Shown: positions 7,563-16,872, counted from the first letter of the stretch. The stretch is DNA of 64,000 nucleotides from DASQFQ01 sp038238015 (GCA_038238015.1 JBBRYA010000006.1:28500-92499), one strand, 5' to 3'. A program made the numbers and translations. The notes: generated by a model not told the origin, from the letters alone.

Positions 7563-8672
7563 GTGAGCGCAAACGCCCATGCCCCGGATCTCGCGGTCAT
7601 CGGCGGGGGCATCGTCGGCTGCGCGGTCGCCGCGTTCGCGGCGGAGGCGGGCGCCCGCGTGCGCCTGTACGAGCGAGAGCGCATCGCGTCGGGCGCTTCG
7701 GGGCGTAACGCGGGCCTCGTCCAGCACCCGCTCGACCACGAGCTCGTCGCGCTCTTCGGGGAGACGCTCGAGCTCTACCGCGGGCTCGGGCACGGCTTCC
7801 GGCTGCCCGCGGAGCCCACCGGGGTGCTCGTCCTCGACGAGGATGCCGCGGTACTCGAGCCCACCCGGCGCGCGCTGCGCGACGAGTTCCCCGAGCTCGG
7901 CGCGCAGGCGCTCGCGGGGGCCGAGCTGCGGGACGCCGAGCCCGGCCTCGCCGAGGGCCTCGCCGGCTACCGGATGGATACGGGGTACACGGTGCCGCCG
8001 GCCGCGGCGACCACCGCGTTCGCGGCGCGTGCCCGCGCCTCCGGCGCGGAGCTGCTGGAAGGCGTGGCCGCGGCGCCGGACCTTGCCGGCGGGCGCGCCG
8101 GCGGCGTGCGGGCACGCGGGCGCACGGAGCCCGCCGGGGCGGTGGTCCTCGCCGCGGGCCCGTGGACCTCGGCGCTCGCCGACCCCTCGGGCGCGTGGCG
8201 GCCGATCGCCGCGGCGTGGGGCGTCAGCGTCGAGCTGCGCCTGGGGAGGCCGCCGCGCCACGCGCTCGAGGAGGCGGGGGTCGAGGCGCTGCTCAGCGGC
8301 GAGCAGACGCCTCCGGCGCTGTTCAGCCTCGTCACCCACGGGGGCGCCTCCGCAGTGGGCTCGACCTTCCTGGCCGCCGAGCCCGACCCCGCCGCGCTGG
8401 CTCCGGCGCTGATCGAGCGGGGCGCGCGCTTCCTCCCGGCGATCGCCGGGACCCCGGCTGCCTCGCTGCGCGCCTGCGCGCGCCTGGCGTCGGCCGACGG
8501 GCGCCCGCTGCTGGGCCCCGGAGCGGCGGACGGGCTGTTCCTCGCCGCCGGCCACGGGCCCTGGGGCATCTCGCTCGGCCCGGCGTCGGCGCGGCTGGTC
8601 GCCGCGGTGGCGCTCGGCGCGCCCGCCGATGCGATCCCGGCGGCGCTGCAGCCGCGGCGAAGCTCGGTCTAG
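7563..8672 (+). CDS. FAD-dependent oxidoreductase of the DAO family
   Basis: The 369-residue protein starts with the FAD-binding motif AVIGGGIVGC and GASGRNAGLVQ, typical of D-amino-acid-oxidase/glycine-oxidase-type enzymes, and ends with the second FAD motif GLFLAAGHGPWGIS. Such enzymes oxidise amino acids, sarcosine or related amines; the substrate is not readable here. The GTG start lies 24 bp from the divergent DUF6457 GTG. Its stop shares a CTAG palindrome with the stop of the convergent GGDEF/EAL gene, so each strand terminates in the same four bases. Confidence 0.8.
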   Translation: MSANAHAPDLAVIGGGIVGCAVAAFAAEAGARVRLYERERIASGASGRNAGLVQHPLDHELVALFGETLELYRGLGHGFRLPAEPTGVLVLDEDAAVLEPTRRALRDEFPELGAQALAGAELRDAEPGLAEGLAGYRMDTGYTVPPAAATTAFAARARASGAELLEGVAAAPDLAGGRAGGVRARGRTEPAGAVVLAAGPWTSALADPSGAWRPIAAAWGVSVELRLGRPPRHALEEAGVEALLSGEQTPPALFSLVTHGGASAVGSTFLAAEPDPAALAPALIERGARFLPAIAGTPAASLRACARLASADGRPLLGPGAADGLFLAAGHGPWGISLGPASARLVAAVALGAPADAIPAALQPRRSSV

Positions 8673-11317
8673 ACCGCGGCGGGCTCAGGCTCGAGCTCGC
8701 CCGCGGGCGCGGGGCGCCCGAACAGGTAGCCCTGCCCGTAGGTGCAGCCGAGCTCCAGCAGCGCGTCGCGCTGCGCCTCGGTCTCGATCCCCTCGGGGAT
8801 GACCTGCAGCCCGAGCGCGCGCGTCATCGTCACGACGGCCTGGACCAGCGCCGCCGCGCGCCCGTCCTCGGTCATCTGCGAGACGAACGCGCGATCCACC
8901 TTGAGCGCGTCGAGCGGAAAGCGCTGAAGGTAGGCGAGCGAGGAGTAGCCGGTGCCGAAGTCGTCGATGACCAGGCGCACGCCGAGCGCCTTGAGCTCGT
9001 TGAGCGTGGCGAGCGGGGCGTCGTCGTCATCGAGCAGCGCCGACTCGGTCAGCTCCAGCCACAGGTGCCCGGGCTCGAGTCCGGCGGCGTCGAGGGCGGA
9101 CTCGACGTCGGCCACGAGGCCGGGGTACGCGAGCTGGCGCGCCGCGAGGTTCACGCTGATGGGGAGGCCGGCGCCCGCCGGCGAGGTCGCGAAGCGACAG
9201 GCCTCGTGCAGCGCCCAGCGCCCCATCGGCACGATCAGCCCGGACTCCTCGGCGATCGGGATGAACTCGTCGGGCGCGACCGATCCGCGCTCGGGGTGCG
9301 TCCAGCGCATCAGCGCCTCGAACGCCCTCGGGACCCCAGTCGCGAGGTCGACGACCGGCTGGTAGTGCAGTGCGAGCGCCCCGCTGGCGAGCGCGGCGCG
9401 CAGCGTCGTCTCGAGGTCCAGGCGCTCGGTGACCTCGGCGCGCAGCGCCGCGTCGAACAGCGCGCAGCGCCCCCGGCCGCGCGCCTTGGCGCGGTAGAGC
9501 GCGGCATCGGCGTCGCGCACGAGGCTCTCGACGTCACTGCCGGGCTCGGCGACCGAGACCCCGACCGACGCCGACACCACCACCTGCGTGCCGGCGACGT
9601 CGACCGGTGCCTCGAGCACCGCCGCAAGCCGCGACGCCAGGGCCATCGCGTGAGCCTCGTCCTCGACGCCGTCGCAGAGCACGACGAACTCGTCCCCGCC
9701 GAAGCGGGCCACGGTGTCGGTGGCCCGCAGCGCTCCGGCCAGCCGCGGCGCCAGCAGCCGCAGCAGCTCGTCCCCCGCCGGGTGCCCGAGCGAGTCGTTG
9801 ATGAGCTTGAACTGGTCGAGGTCGGCGATCAGCACGGCCGGGCGGCTGCCGCCGCGCCGGACGCGGGCCAGCGTCTTCTCGAGCCGGTCGGCGAAGAGGT
9901 CGCGGTTGGGGAGGCCGGTCAGCGGGTCGTGCAGCGCGCGGTGGATGGCGTCGGCCTCGCGCGCGGCGCGCTCGATGGCCGAGCCCATTACGTTGGCGAC
10001 GACGTGCAGGAAGTCGGACTCCTCGGCGCTGAACTCCCTCAAGGCCACGCTGAACACGGTGAGCACGCCCAGCGGCCCATCGCAGCCGTCGACGCTGACC
10101 GACAGGGCGGTCTGCGTCTCCGACGCGAGCATCTCGGCCGAGGCCTCGATCTCGCCGCCGCGGATGTCGACCGCGATCGGCCCGTCGTGGTCGAGCGCCA
10201 GGCGCCCGAGCGAGCGCGGCCGCATCAGCCAGCGTTCTCCGAGCCGCCGCCCGGTGTTGGACCCGCAGCCTCCCAGCATCTGCAGCTCGTCGCCGTCGAC
10301 CGCCATGACGGCGCACGAGTCGACCTCCAGACGCTCGACGATCACCCCTGCGGCGCGCTCGGCGAGCTGCTCGACGCCGGGAGCGGAGAGGGCGATGCGC
10401 CCGAGCTCGGCGGCCGCTTCACCGTGGCGGACGCGCATGTCGAGCGCCTCCTCGGCGAGCCGGCGGGTGGAGATGTCCTCGATCTGCGCGTGCAGCGACC
10501 GTGGGCGGCCGCGGTCGTCGCGGACGAGCGAGACGCGCAGGTGGCCCCACACGATGCTCCCGTCGCCGCGGACGTAGCGCTTCTCCATGTCGTAGGCGGT
10601 GCCTCCGGACTCGACCATCGCGCGGTGGAGCAGGACGTTCTCGGCCATGTCGGCGGGATGGCTGTAGTCGGCGACGAACCCGTCGACGAGCTCGCTCTCG
10701 GAGCGTCCGAGGAAGGCGCACAGCGCGGGGTTGACGCGCGTCACGCGCAGGTTGAGATCGGCCGCCACCATGCCGAGCGGCGAGCCCTCGAAGGCGCGGC
10801 TGAAGTGCTCCTCGGCGTCGCGCGCGGACCCGCTGAGGCTGCGCAGCAGCCCGCCGACCACGCCGGTGGAGACCACGACCGCGAACCAGATCAGGAGGCG
10901 GTCCGGCTCGCCGCCGAGGCTCAGCAGCGCCGCGCCGAAGGCGGCGGCCATCAGGCCGAGCAGCGCGAGCGCCGGGCGCAGCGGCAGCAGGCCGAACCCG
11001 ACCGGCACGCACCAGAAGAAGAACAGGCTGAAGACCGACTCCGTGTCGCCCGAGAACACGACGGCTGTCGCGACGAGCACCGTGACGAAGCCGAGGGCGA
11101 GGGCGATGCCGTGTCTGAGCGCCAGCAGGCGCCCGTCGATGAGCCCGGCGGCGACCACCACGCACAGCGCGAGTAGGACCAGCACGCCGACCGTGCTCGC
11201 GCGCTCGGCGTGTCGCGACAGCGCCCACGCGAGAACCACCGCCCCGGCGGGCAGCACCGTGAGCCCGAAGCGCCGCGCGATCGCGCGCTGGAACCCGGCG
11301 ACGCCGTCGCGGGTCAT
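8669..11317 (-). CDS. Membrane-anchored PAS-GAF-GGDEF-EAL c-di-GMP protein
   Basis: The 882-residue protein has about five hydrophobic segments in the first 165 residues, then a PAS domain (FEGSPLGMVAADLNLRVTR), a GAF-like domain, a GGDEF domain with an intact GGDEF signature preceded by the RATD inhibitory site (RxxD, five residues before), and an EAL domain with intact EALMRW, DDFGTGYSS and PEGIET. Both synthesis and hydrolysis of c-di-GMP are possible, with feedback inhibition through the I-site. The start is taken at MTRDGVAGFQ, just before the first hydrophobic segment; the frame is open further upstream but without supporting features. It shares c-di-GMP signalling with the nearby HD-GYP gene. 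Confidence 0.92.
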   Translation of the reverse strand: MTRDGVAGFQRAIARRFGLTVLPAGAVVLAWALSRHAERASTVGVLVLLALCVVVAAGLIDGRLLALRHGIALALGFVTVLVATAVVFSGDTESVFSLFFFWCVPVGFGLLPLRPALALLGLMAAAFGAALLSLGGEPDRLLIWFAVVVSTGVVGGLLRSLSGSARDAEEHFSRAFEGSPLGMVAADLNLRVTRVNPALCAFLGRSESELVDGFVADYSHPADMAENVLLHRAMVESGGTAYDMEKRYVRGDGSIVWGHLRVSLVRDDRGRPRSLHAQIEDISTRRLAEEALDMRVRHGEAAAELGRIALSAPGVEQLAERAAGVIVERLEVDSCAVMAVDGDELQMLGGCGSNTGRRLGERWLMRPRSLGRLALDHDGPIAVDIRGGEIEASAEMLASETQTALSVSVDGCDGPLGVLTVFSVALREFSAEESDFLHVVANVMGSAIERAAREADAIHRALHDPLTGLPNRDLFADRLEKTLARVRRGGSRPAVLIADLDQFKLINDSLGHPAGDELLRLLAPRLAGALRATDTVARFGGDEFVVLCDGVEDEAHAMALASRLAAVLEAPVDVAGTQVVVSASVGVSVAEPGSDVESLVRDADAALYRAKARGRGRCALFDAALRAEVTERLDLETTLRAALASGALALHYQPVVDLATGVPRAFEALMRWTHPERGSVAPDEFIPIAEESGLIVPMGRWALHEACRFATSPAGAGLPISVNLAARQLAYPGLVADVESALDAAGLEPGHLWLELTESALLDDDDAPLATLNELKALGVRLVIDDFGTGYSSLAYLQRFPLDALKVDRAFVSQMTEDGRAAALVQAVVTMTRALGLQVIPEGIETEAQRDALLELGCTYGQGYLFGRPAPAGELEPEPAAV

Positions 11318-11460
11318 GAAGGCAGGATCTGTTCTGGTGACGGCCACCTTGTGGCAATCGTCGGCCTCCGCGCGGCGGGGCTTGAGCAACGTCGCACGCC
11401 ACAATCCCTCCCATCGCCGCGACCCAGACAGCTGAGGAGGACCTCACCGGCCTCGCCCAC

Positions 11461-12639
11461 GTGGCAACCGTGTCGTTCCTGGCCGCGCGCGCCGCTCCGT
11501 CGGCCCAGTTCTGGATCGCGCTCGCCGGCGGCACCGCGCTCGCCCGCGGCGCCGCCCGCGACGGGCTGCGAGCCGGCTACGGCGCCAGCCTCGCCGCGAT
11601 GCTGCAGACCGTCGCGGTGATGGGCCCAGCGCGCATCAACGCGCCGCTCACCCAGGCCATGACGGCACCGCTGCTCGGCCACCTGCACCGCCGGGGCACG
11701 CCGGCGGGCCTGCAGATGCTCGCGTGCTTCGCGATCCGCCTCGCGCACTACGCCGTCGTCACGGCGGCGCTGATCTGGATCATCCTCGGCGGCCTCGACG
11801 CCTACGCGGGCAGCTACGACGCGATCACCGGCTGGCTCGGGATCTTCCCCGCGGGCAAGCGCGGCGCGCTGATCGTGACCGCGGTGGTCAACACCGGCTG
11901 GGCGGTGTTCTTCAGCGTCGTGCAGGTGCTGCTCTACCGCCGCGCGCTGCGCGGGTGGCCGGCCGCCGTGGCACTGGCTTCGCCGGAGCGCGACGCAGGG
12001 GCCGAGCGCGGGTCCGCGCGGTTTGACCCGCGCGCGATCACGCTGGCGGCGGCGCTCGCCTTCGCACTGCTGCTGAGCGGGACCGATTGGCCGGTGCTGG
12101 GCGGCGTGGCGGCCTGGCTTGCGCTCGCGTGGGTGGTGTCCCGGCCCGATCCCGAGGCCGTGCCGCTGGGGCTCGCGCTGGCCGGGCTGCTGACCTTCGG
12201 GGCGCTCGCCACGTCGCTGATCGCCGGCATCGCGCTCGAGGAGGCGCTGAGCCGCGGCGCGCGCGCCGCCCTGCTGGTGCTCGTGGCGACGTGGCTGCGT
12301 GCGGCCGCCGGGCCGGCCGGGCTGCGCGAGACCTTCCGCCGTGCGCTCTGGCGGGTGCGCCGCCTGCCTCCGGCGCGCGAGGCCTCCGGGGTGCTCGACG
12401 GCCTGGACTCCGGCCCGCGTCTGGTCGCGGCCGGGCGCGCCCTGGTCGGCGCCCTGACGCCGCTGCCCTCGCAGCCGCTGGAGATCGCCGACACCGTCAC
12501 GCGCTGGGTCGCCGCCGAGTCGGGCGGCTTCAGGTCGGGCGAGGCCGCGCCGCGCGTGCGGCTGTCGGCCGCTCCGCGCGACGGGCTGCTCGTGGCTCTG
12601 GCCCTCGCGCCGGCGCTCGCGCTGCTGGCGCAGGGCTGA
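11461..12639 (+). CDS. Polytopic membrane protein of unknown family
   Basis: A 392-residue protein with a long N-terminal half of hydrophobic segments, including VVTAALIWIILGGLDAY and ALIVTAAVVNTGWAVFFSVV-like stretches, a middle group of hydrophobic spans (about 190-280), and a final hydrophobic helix (VALALAPALALLAQ). I do not recognise a transporter or enzyme signature. A GAGGAGG sequence lies about 19 nt before the GTG start used here, which is too far for an ideal site, so translation may begin slightly earlier at a non-standard codon. It is divergent from the c-di-GMP gene, with 143 bp between them. Confidence 0.6.
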   Translation: MATVSFLAARAAPSAQFWIALAGGTALARGAARDGLRAGYGASLAAMLQTVAVMGPARINAPLTQAMTAPLLGHLHRRGTPAGLQMLACFAIRLAHYAVVTAALIWIILGGLDAYAGSYDAITGWLGIFPAGKRGALIVTAVVNTGWAVFFSVVQVLLYRRALRGWPAAVALASPERDAGAERGSARFDPRAITLAAALAFALLLSGTDWPVLGGVAAWLALAWVVSRPDPEAVPLGLALAGLLTFGALATSLIAGIALEEALSRGARAALLVLVATWLRAAAGPAGLRETFRRALWRVRRLPPAREASGVLDGLDSGPRLVAAGRALVGALTPLPSQPLEIADTVTRWVAAESGGFRSGEAAPRVRLSAAPRDGLLVALALAPALALLAQG

Positions 12640-12650
12640 GCCGCGGCCGA

Positions 12651-12872
12651 TCAGGCCGGGAAGGGCGCCGGGTCGCGGTCCGCCGAGTACTCAGAGGCCG
12701 GCTCGAGCATCTGGCGCATCTGCTCGCGCATCTCCGGCGTGTCCTCGTGGCCGTGGCTGGCGGCGGCGTGCTGCGCCGCGGCTTCGACCACGTGCGCTTC
12801 CTCTCCGATGATCGTCAGGTCGCAGTTCGAGTCGCTCTCGAAGCGCCGGCAATCCGCCATCATGCGAGCCAT
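12651..12872 (-). CDS. DUF1059 family small protein
   Basis: The 73-residue product matches DUF1059 along its length: MADCRRFESDSNCDLTIIG, EEAHVVEAAAQHAAASHGH and EDTPEMREQMRQMLEP. The family is small and usually annotated as of unknown function, with a conserved Cys pair (residues 8 and 17) and several His. It converges on the membrane-protein gene with an 11-bp gap and is divergent from the GH3 gene with 69 bp between starts. Confidence 0.85.
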   Translation of the reverse strand: MARMMADCRRFESDSNCDLTIIGEEAHVVEAAAQHAAASHGHEDTPEMREQMRQMLEPASEYSADRDPAPFPA

Positions 12873-12941
12873 TCTGGCCTCCTGTGGGTGGGGGGAGACC
12901 CGACCCTACTCCCACTCCCGAGCCGCTGCCAGCCCTTTCTC

Positions 12942-14117
12942 ATGACACCGCTCTCGCACGACGCCGCGGCGCGCCGGCGCCTCGTCGCCCTCGCCGCGGC
13001 GGCCCTCGCCGCGCTGGTGGCGGGGGTGCTGACCGGCGCCGGTTCGGGCGGCCGCGAGCCCCAGCGGCGCGCGCCCGGAGCGAGCCCGCCCCCCCGCTCG
13101 GCGCCGGCGCCGGCGTCGGTCGCAGCCGCCCGTCGGCTGGACCTCCAGCGCCAGGTCGGCCAGCTCGTGATCATGCGCTTCCACGGGACGGGCCCCCCGG
13201 CCTACGTGCCGCGCGAGCTGCGCGCGGGGCGCGCCGCCGGCGTGATCCTGTTCGGCGAGAACATCGGCGGGCGCGCCGCGCTGCCTGGGCTCGTGCGCCG
13301 GCTCCAGCGCGGCGCGCGAGGCTCCGCGCTGGTCTGCACCGACCAGGAGGGCGGCGCTGTGCGCAACCTGCGCTGGGCCGCGCCGCTGCGCTCGCAGTCG
13401 GCGACGGCGAGCCCCGCCGCCGCCGGCGCGGCCGCCGCGGCAGCCGGGCGCGACCTGCGCGCGGCCGGAATCAACGTGAACCTCGCGCCGGTGGCCGACG
13501 TCGCCTCTGTCCCCGGCTCGGTGATGGGCACACGCGCGTTTCCCGGATCGAGCGCGGCGGTGGCGGCAACCGTCCGGGCGGCCGTGCGCGGCTACGCGGG
13601 CAGCGGCGTCGCACCCGCCGTCAAGCACTTCCCCGGGCTCGGCGGCGCGACCGCCAACACCGATGACGCCGCGGTCACCGTGCGGCGCACGCCCGAGCAG
13701 CTCGCCGCCGACGACCTCCCGCCGTTCAAGGCCGCGATCGCGCAGGACGCGCCGCTGATCATGGCCTCCCATGCGCTGTACCCGTCGCTCGACGCGGGCG
13801 CGATCGCCTCGCAGTCGCGCTACGTCCTGCAGCGCCTGCTGCGCGAGCGGCTGGGCTTCCGGGGGGTCGTGGTCACGGACTCGCTGGAGGCGCGGGCCGT
13901 CACCGAGCGATCCGGGCCCGATGTCGCCGCGGTGCGCTCGGTTCGCGCGGGGGCCGACCTCGTGCTCACGACCGGGGCGGGAAGTCACCTGCGCGTCGTG
14001 CGCGCGCTGCTCGCCGAGGCGCGGCGCTCGCCCGCCTTCCGGCGCCGCGTCGCCGAGTCGGCGGCCCGTGTGCTCGCACTCAAGCGCCGCCTCAAGCTGG
14101 CGCCGCCGCCGCCCTGA
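12942..14117 (+). CDS. Secreted glycoside hydrolase family 3 protein (NagZ-like)
   Basis: The 391-residue protein starts with an arginine-rich n-region and a hydrophobic signal/anchor (ALAALVAGVLTG), then an Ala/Pro linker. The GH3 domain shows VCTDQEGGAVRNLRWA, NVNLAPVADVASVPGS, the KHFPGLGG substrate-binding loop and VVVTDSLEARAV with the nucleophile Asp. These match beta-N-acetylglucosaminidases that act on muropeptides or chitobiose. The KHFPG loop continues GLGGATANTDDA, where NagZ has its catalytic His/Asp pair, so activity against GlcNAc is likely but not proven. The extracytoplasmic location argues for cell-wall turnover outside rather than cytosolic recycling. Confidence 0.85.
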   Translation: MTPLSHDAAARRRLVALAAAALAALVAGVLTGAGSGGREPQRRAPGASPPPRSAPAPASVAAARRLDLQRQVGQLVIMRFHGTGPPAYVPRELRAGRAAGVILFGENIGGRAALPGLVRRLQRGARGSALVCTDQEGGAVRNLRWAAPLRSQSATASPAAAGAAAAAAGRDLRAAGINVNLAPVADVASVPGSVMGTRAFPGSSAAVAATVRAAVRGYAGSGVAPAVKHFPGLGGATANTDDAAVTVRRTPEQLAADDLPPFKAAIAQDAPLIMASHALYPSLDAGAIASQSRYVLQRLLRERLGFRGVVVTDSLEARAVTERSGPDVAAVRSVRAGADLVLTTGAGSHLRVVRALLAEARRSPAFRRRVAESAARVLALKRRLKLAPPPP

Positions 14118-14140
14118 TAGCCAGGTGGAGCGCCCAGGAT

Positions 14141-14154
14141 TTAGGGTACCCTAA
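14141..14154. promoter_or_regulatory. DtxR/MntR/IdeR-type operator before the ZIP transporter
   Basis: TTAGGGTACCCTAA is a perfect 14-bp palindrome ending 6 bp before the transporter start, directly upstream of its GGAGG. It has the TTAGG...CCTAA form of DtxR-family metalloregulator sites. A metal-loaded repressor bound here would cover the ribosome-binding region and probably the -10. The regulator itself is not in this window. Confidence 0.65.
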
Positions 14155-14160
14155 CGGAGG

Positions 14161-15018
14161 ATGTCGTTTGCAGAGACCGCCCTGCTCGGCGCGCTCGCCG
14201 GGTTCACCATCTTCCTCGGGCTGCCTTTCGCGCGGCTGCAGCTGCTCTCGTCCGCCGGCCGCGTCGCGCTCGCGATGTTCGCCGTCGGCGTCCTCGCGTT
14301 CCTGTTCGTGGACGTGCTCGAGCACGGCTTCGCGCTCGTGGAAAAACCGGTCGAGGCGTTCCGCGACGGCAAGCAGGGCGCGGCTGAGGGGCTCGGGCGC
14401 TTCGCGCTGCTGTTCGGCGGCTTCGCGCTGGGCACCGCGGGCCTGGCGATGGCCGAGCGACGCCTGCGCCCGAGTGCGCGCAGCGCCCCGCCGATCGCCG
14501 GCGGCGCGGTGGGCGTAACCGCCGAGGACCGCGGGCGGATGGACCTCGAGGCCTCCGCGGCGCGCACGCGCGCGCTGCAGACCGGCATGACCGTCGCCGC
14601 GGCGATCGGCCTGCACAACTTCGCCGAAGGCCTGGCCATCGGCGTGTCGGCCGGCACCGGCGAGATCGGGCTCGCCACGGTGCTCATCATCGGCTTCGCG
14701 CTGCACAACGCCACCGAGGGCTTCGGCATCGTCGGCCCGCTCGGCGGCGTGCGGCCGTCGTGGAAGTGGATCGGGCTCGCCGGCCTCATCGGCGGCGCGC
14801 CCACCTTCATCGGCACGATGGTCGGCTACAGCGTCAACTCCGAGGCGCTCGAGCTGACGTTCTACGCGGTCGCTGGCGGCGCCATCCTCACCGTCATCGG
14901 CGAGGTCTGGAACGGAATGCGCCGCCACGGCCACCGCGAGCTCGGAATGGCGATGCTCGCGGTGGGCTTCGGCGCCGGCTTCCTCACCGACCTGCTCGTC
15001 GTCTACGGCGGCGGCTGA
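14161..15018 (+). CDS. ZIP family divalent metal transporter
   Basis: The 285-residue protein has about eight hydrophobic segments and both ZIP signature helices: LHNFAEGLAIGVSAGTGE and LHNATEGFGIVGPLGG, whose His, Asn and Glu form the metal path. A charged loop of about 45 residues lies before the first signature. It imports zinc, iron or manganese. The metal cannot be decided from the sequence, but the DtxR-type palindrome immediately upstream favours iron or manganese over zinc (Zur sites look different). A GGAGG directly abuts the ATG with no spacer, which is unusual. Confidence 0.88.
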   Translation: MSFAETALLGALAGFTIFLGLPFARLQLLSSAGRVALAMFAVGVLAFLFVDVLEHGFALVEKPVEAFRDGKQGAAEGLGRFALLFGGFALGTAGLAMAERRLRPSARSAPPIAGGAVGVTAEDRGRMDLEASAARTRALQTGMTVAAAIGLHNFAEGLAIGVSAGTGEIGLATVLIIGFALHNATEGFGIVGPLGGVRPSWKWIGLAGLIGGAPTFIGTMVGYSVNSEALELTFYAVAGGAILTVIGEVWNGMRRHGHRELGMAMLAVGFGAGFLTDLLVVYGGG

Positions 15019-15021
15019 CCC

Positions 15022-16788
15022 TCAGCGCCGGCGCTTGGGGACGCACGTGCGGTAGTGGCGCACCTCGCGCACGTGGCGGCCCTTGCGCGTGACGGCCTCG
15101 ATCTTCACGGTGAAGCGCCCCTTGCGCAGGCCGCGCAGGTTCACGCGCGAGCGCAGCCGCTTGCCGCGCAGCACCCGCACCCGCTTGCCGTTGACGTACA
15201 CCGTCGCGCGCTTGATGCGGTCCCCGCGCGGGTGGCGCAGGCGGATCGAGAAGCTGCGCCGGCTGCGGCACTGCTTCGAGCCCTTGCCGCTGCCGCTGCC
15301 GCTGCCGCTGCCGCTGCCGCTGCCGCTGCCGGGCAAGCCAAGCGCGGCGACGCTGCCCGCGCAGCCGCCGCCGCCGCGCAACGCCGGGCCCGAGCTCTGG
15401 CGCACGAACAGCGGCAGCGCGACGTTGCGCTCGCCTCCCGTGACGGGGTCCTTGGTGGTCGAGTCGCCCGTGCCAATCAGCACGCAGCCCTGCTCGTCGA
15501 CCGCGTTGGTGAAGAAGTCGCCGAGCCGCCTGTCCTCGCCGGTGGCGACGCAGGTCGTCCCCGTCTGACAGATGTTGTTGTCGGCGATCGGCCGGCCGAC
15601 CGCGTCGACGGTCTCGACACTCGGCGCGGCGGTGTCGGCGTCCTGCACCGTCGCGGCCATCACCGACAGCTTCGCGCGCTGGCAGGCAAGGTCGGCGATC
15701 TTGTCGGCCTGGTACCAGACGACCGAGACCTTGCCCTTCTCGCCACCGGCGATCCACGGCCACAGGACGCGCTTACCGGGGGGCCGGGCGATCGTCACGG
15801 GCGCGCCCCAGTTCTGGCCGAAGTCGCCTGAGTAAACCATCGTGATGCCGTTGGGCGCCGGCGTGGCCGCCCCCTCACAGCCACCCGAGGTTCCGCTGAC
15901 GCGCGGGTCGTCGTCGAAGACGAGGTAGAGCCCCCCGGCGTCGTCCAGCACGATCGCGGGCCAGTGGGCGTAGACGCTCGTGTCCATGACCTTGTGCGGG
16001 GTGAACTGTGCGTCGCCGCGCCGCCAGGTCCCGACCCCCACCCCGGTGACCTTGTCGTCGCGCATGAAGGTCACCGGCTCGACCAGGCGGTCGCCGCGGC
16101 CGTCGTAGTAGAGCTTGCCGTTGCCGGTGTAGCTCGTGCCGTCGGGCAGCGTGCCGGAGTCGGGGACGCCGCTGGTCTCGCAGCTCTGCCCACCGTCGCT
16201 CGAGCGGAAGATGCGGTGCGACAGCGCCTCCTCCGCGGTGTTGGTGGCCATGAACACCTCGTTCGGGTGCGCCCCCGCCAGCCACGGCCGGTCGCCGTCG
16301 TGGCACTGCGCCGTGCCGCGGTCCCAGCTCACGCCGCCGTCGTTTGAGGAGAACAGCGAGTCGTTGGCGAGGTTGATGCCGGTGTTGTAGATGCGGCCGC
16401 CCGCGTCCTGGGTGAGGTCGGGGTCGGAGAAGCCGGTGTTGATGGCCGGGTTGGTCGCGAAGCCGCCGCCGAAGTCGTCGCGCTTGAAGGAGCGCCCGCC
16501 GTCGCGCGAGATCCAGATGTTGACCTGGTTGCGATAGCCCGTGAGGAACGTGAACGTCGTCGCGGAGAGCAGGCCGGGGCGATAGATGTGCGTCGTGCCC
16601 TCGTGCGAGGAGTAGACGATCGTGTGGTGGACCGGGTCGGTGAGCACGATCGGCTCGCCGCCCGCCAGCTGCTGGTCGACGTAGACCGGCGGAGCGAAGC
16701 CGAGCCCGGCCGCGCCCGCGTCGGAAGCGCCCACCGCGGCGCCCGCGACGGCGATCGCTGCGAGGAGGAGCGTGAAGCGGCGGGGCAT
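15022..16788 (-). CDS. Secreted Asp-box (sialidase-like beta-propeller) protein with Gly-Ser linker and C-terminal Cys-bracketed module
   Basis: The 588-residue protein starts with a signal peptide (MPRRFTLLLAAIAVAGAA). Its main domain has four Asp-box motifs, SRDGGRSF, SNDGGVSW, SSDGGQSC and SGDFGQNW, as in sialidase/BNR propellers; the catalytic Arg triad and Tyr/Glu pair of true sialidases were not identified, so binding rather than hydrolysis is possible. A (Gly-Ser) linker encoded by a hexanucleotide repeat joins a basic C-terminal module of about 75 residues that begins CRSRRSF and ends HYRTC. A similar module ends the glycine-rich protein near 52.7 kb. The start is set by GGAGG 5 nt upstream; an ATG four codons earlier lies within that site. 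Confidence 0.75.
   Translation of the reverse strand: MPRRFTLLLAAIAVAGAAVGASDAGAAGLGFAPPVYVDQQLAGGEPIVLTDPVHHTIVYSSHEGTTHIYRPGLLSATTFTFLTGYRNQVNIWISRDGGRSFKRDDFGGGFATNPAINTGFSDPDLTQDAGGRIYNTGINLANDSLFSSNDGGVSWDRGTAQCHDGDRPWLAGAHPNEVFMATNTAEEALSHRIFRSSDGGQSCETSGVPDSGTLPDGTSYTGNGKLYYDGRGDRLVEPVTFMRDDKVTGVGVGTWRRGDAQFTPHKVMDTSVYAHWPAIVLDDAGGLYLVFDDDPRVSGTSGGCEGAATPAPNGITMVYSGDFGQNWGAPVTIARPPGKRVLWPWIAGGEKGKVSVVWYQADKIADLACQRAKLSVMAATVQDADTAAPSVETVDAVGRPIADNNICQTGTTCVATGEDRRLGDFFTNAVDEQGCVLIGTGDSTTKDPVTGGERNVALPLFVRQSSGPALRGGGGCAGSVAALGLPGSGSGSGSGSGSGSGKGSKQCRSRRSFSIRLRHPRGDRIKRATVYVNGKRVRVLRGKRLRSRVNLRGLRKGRFTVKIEAVTRKGRHVREVRHYRTCVPKRRR
15285..15331. repeat. TGCCGC hexanucleotide microsatellite (about 7.5 copies)
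   Basis: An uninterrupted run of TGCCGC units lies inside the Asp-box protein gene and encodes the alternating Gly-Ser linker on the minus strand. Slippage in whole units would lengthen or shorten the linker by Gly-Ser pairs without changing the frame. Confidence 0.9.
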
Positions 16789-16872
16789 TGAGACCTCCAT
16801 TACGCCGGAAAGGCGAGGCTCGGGGTTGCTGGTCGGCGATTACCCCCTGGCCCCGCGCTTGAACCTCGCGAG

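Noticed and set aside
9714..10577. Long frames opposite the GGDEF/EAL gene
   Set aside because: Shadow frames due to high GC; only the minus-strand frame contains catalytic motifs.
11398..11461. Alternative upstream start for the unknown membrane protein
   Set aside because: A good GAGGAGG exists but no standard in-frame start codon at the right distance.
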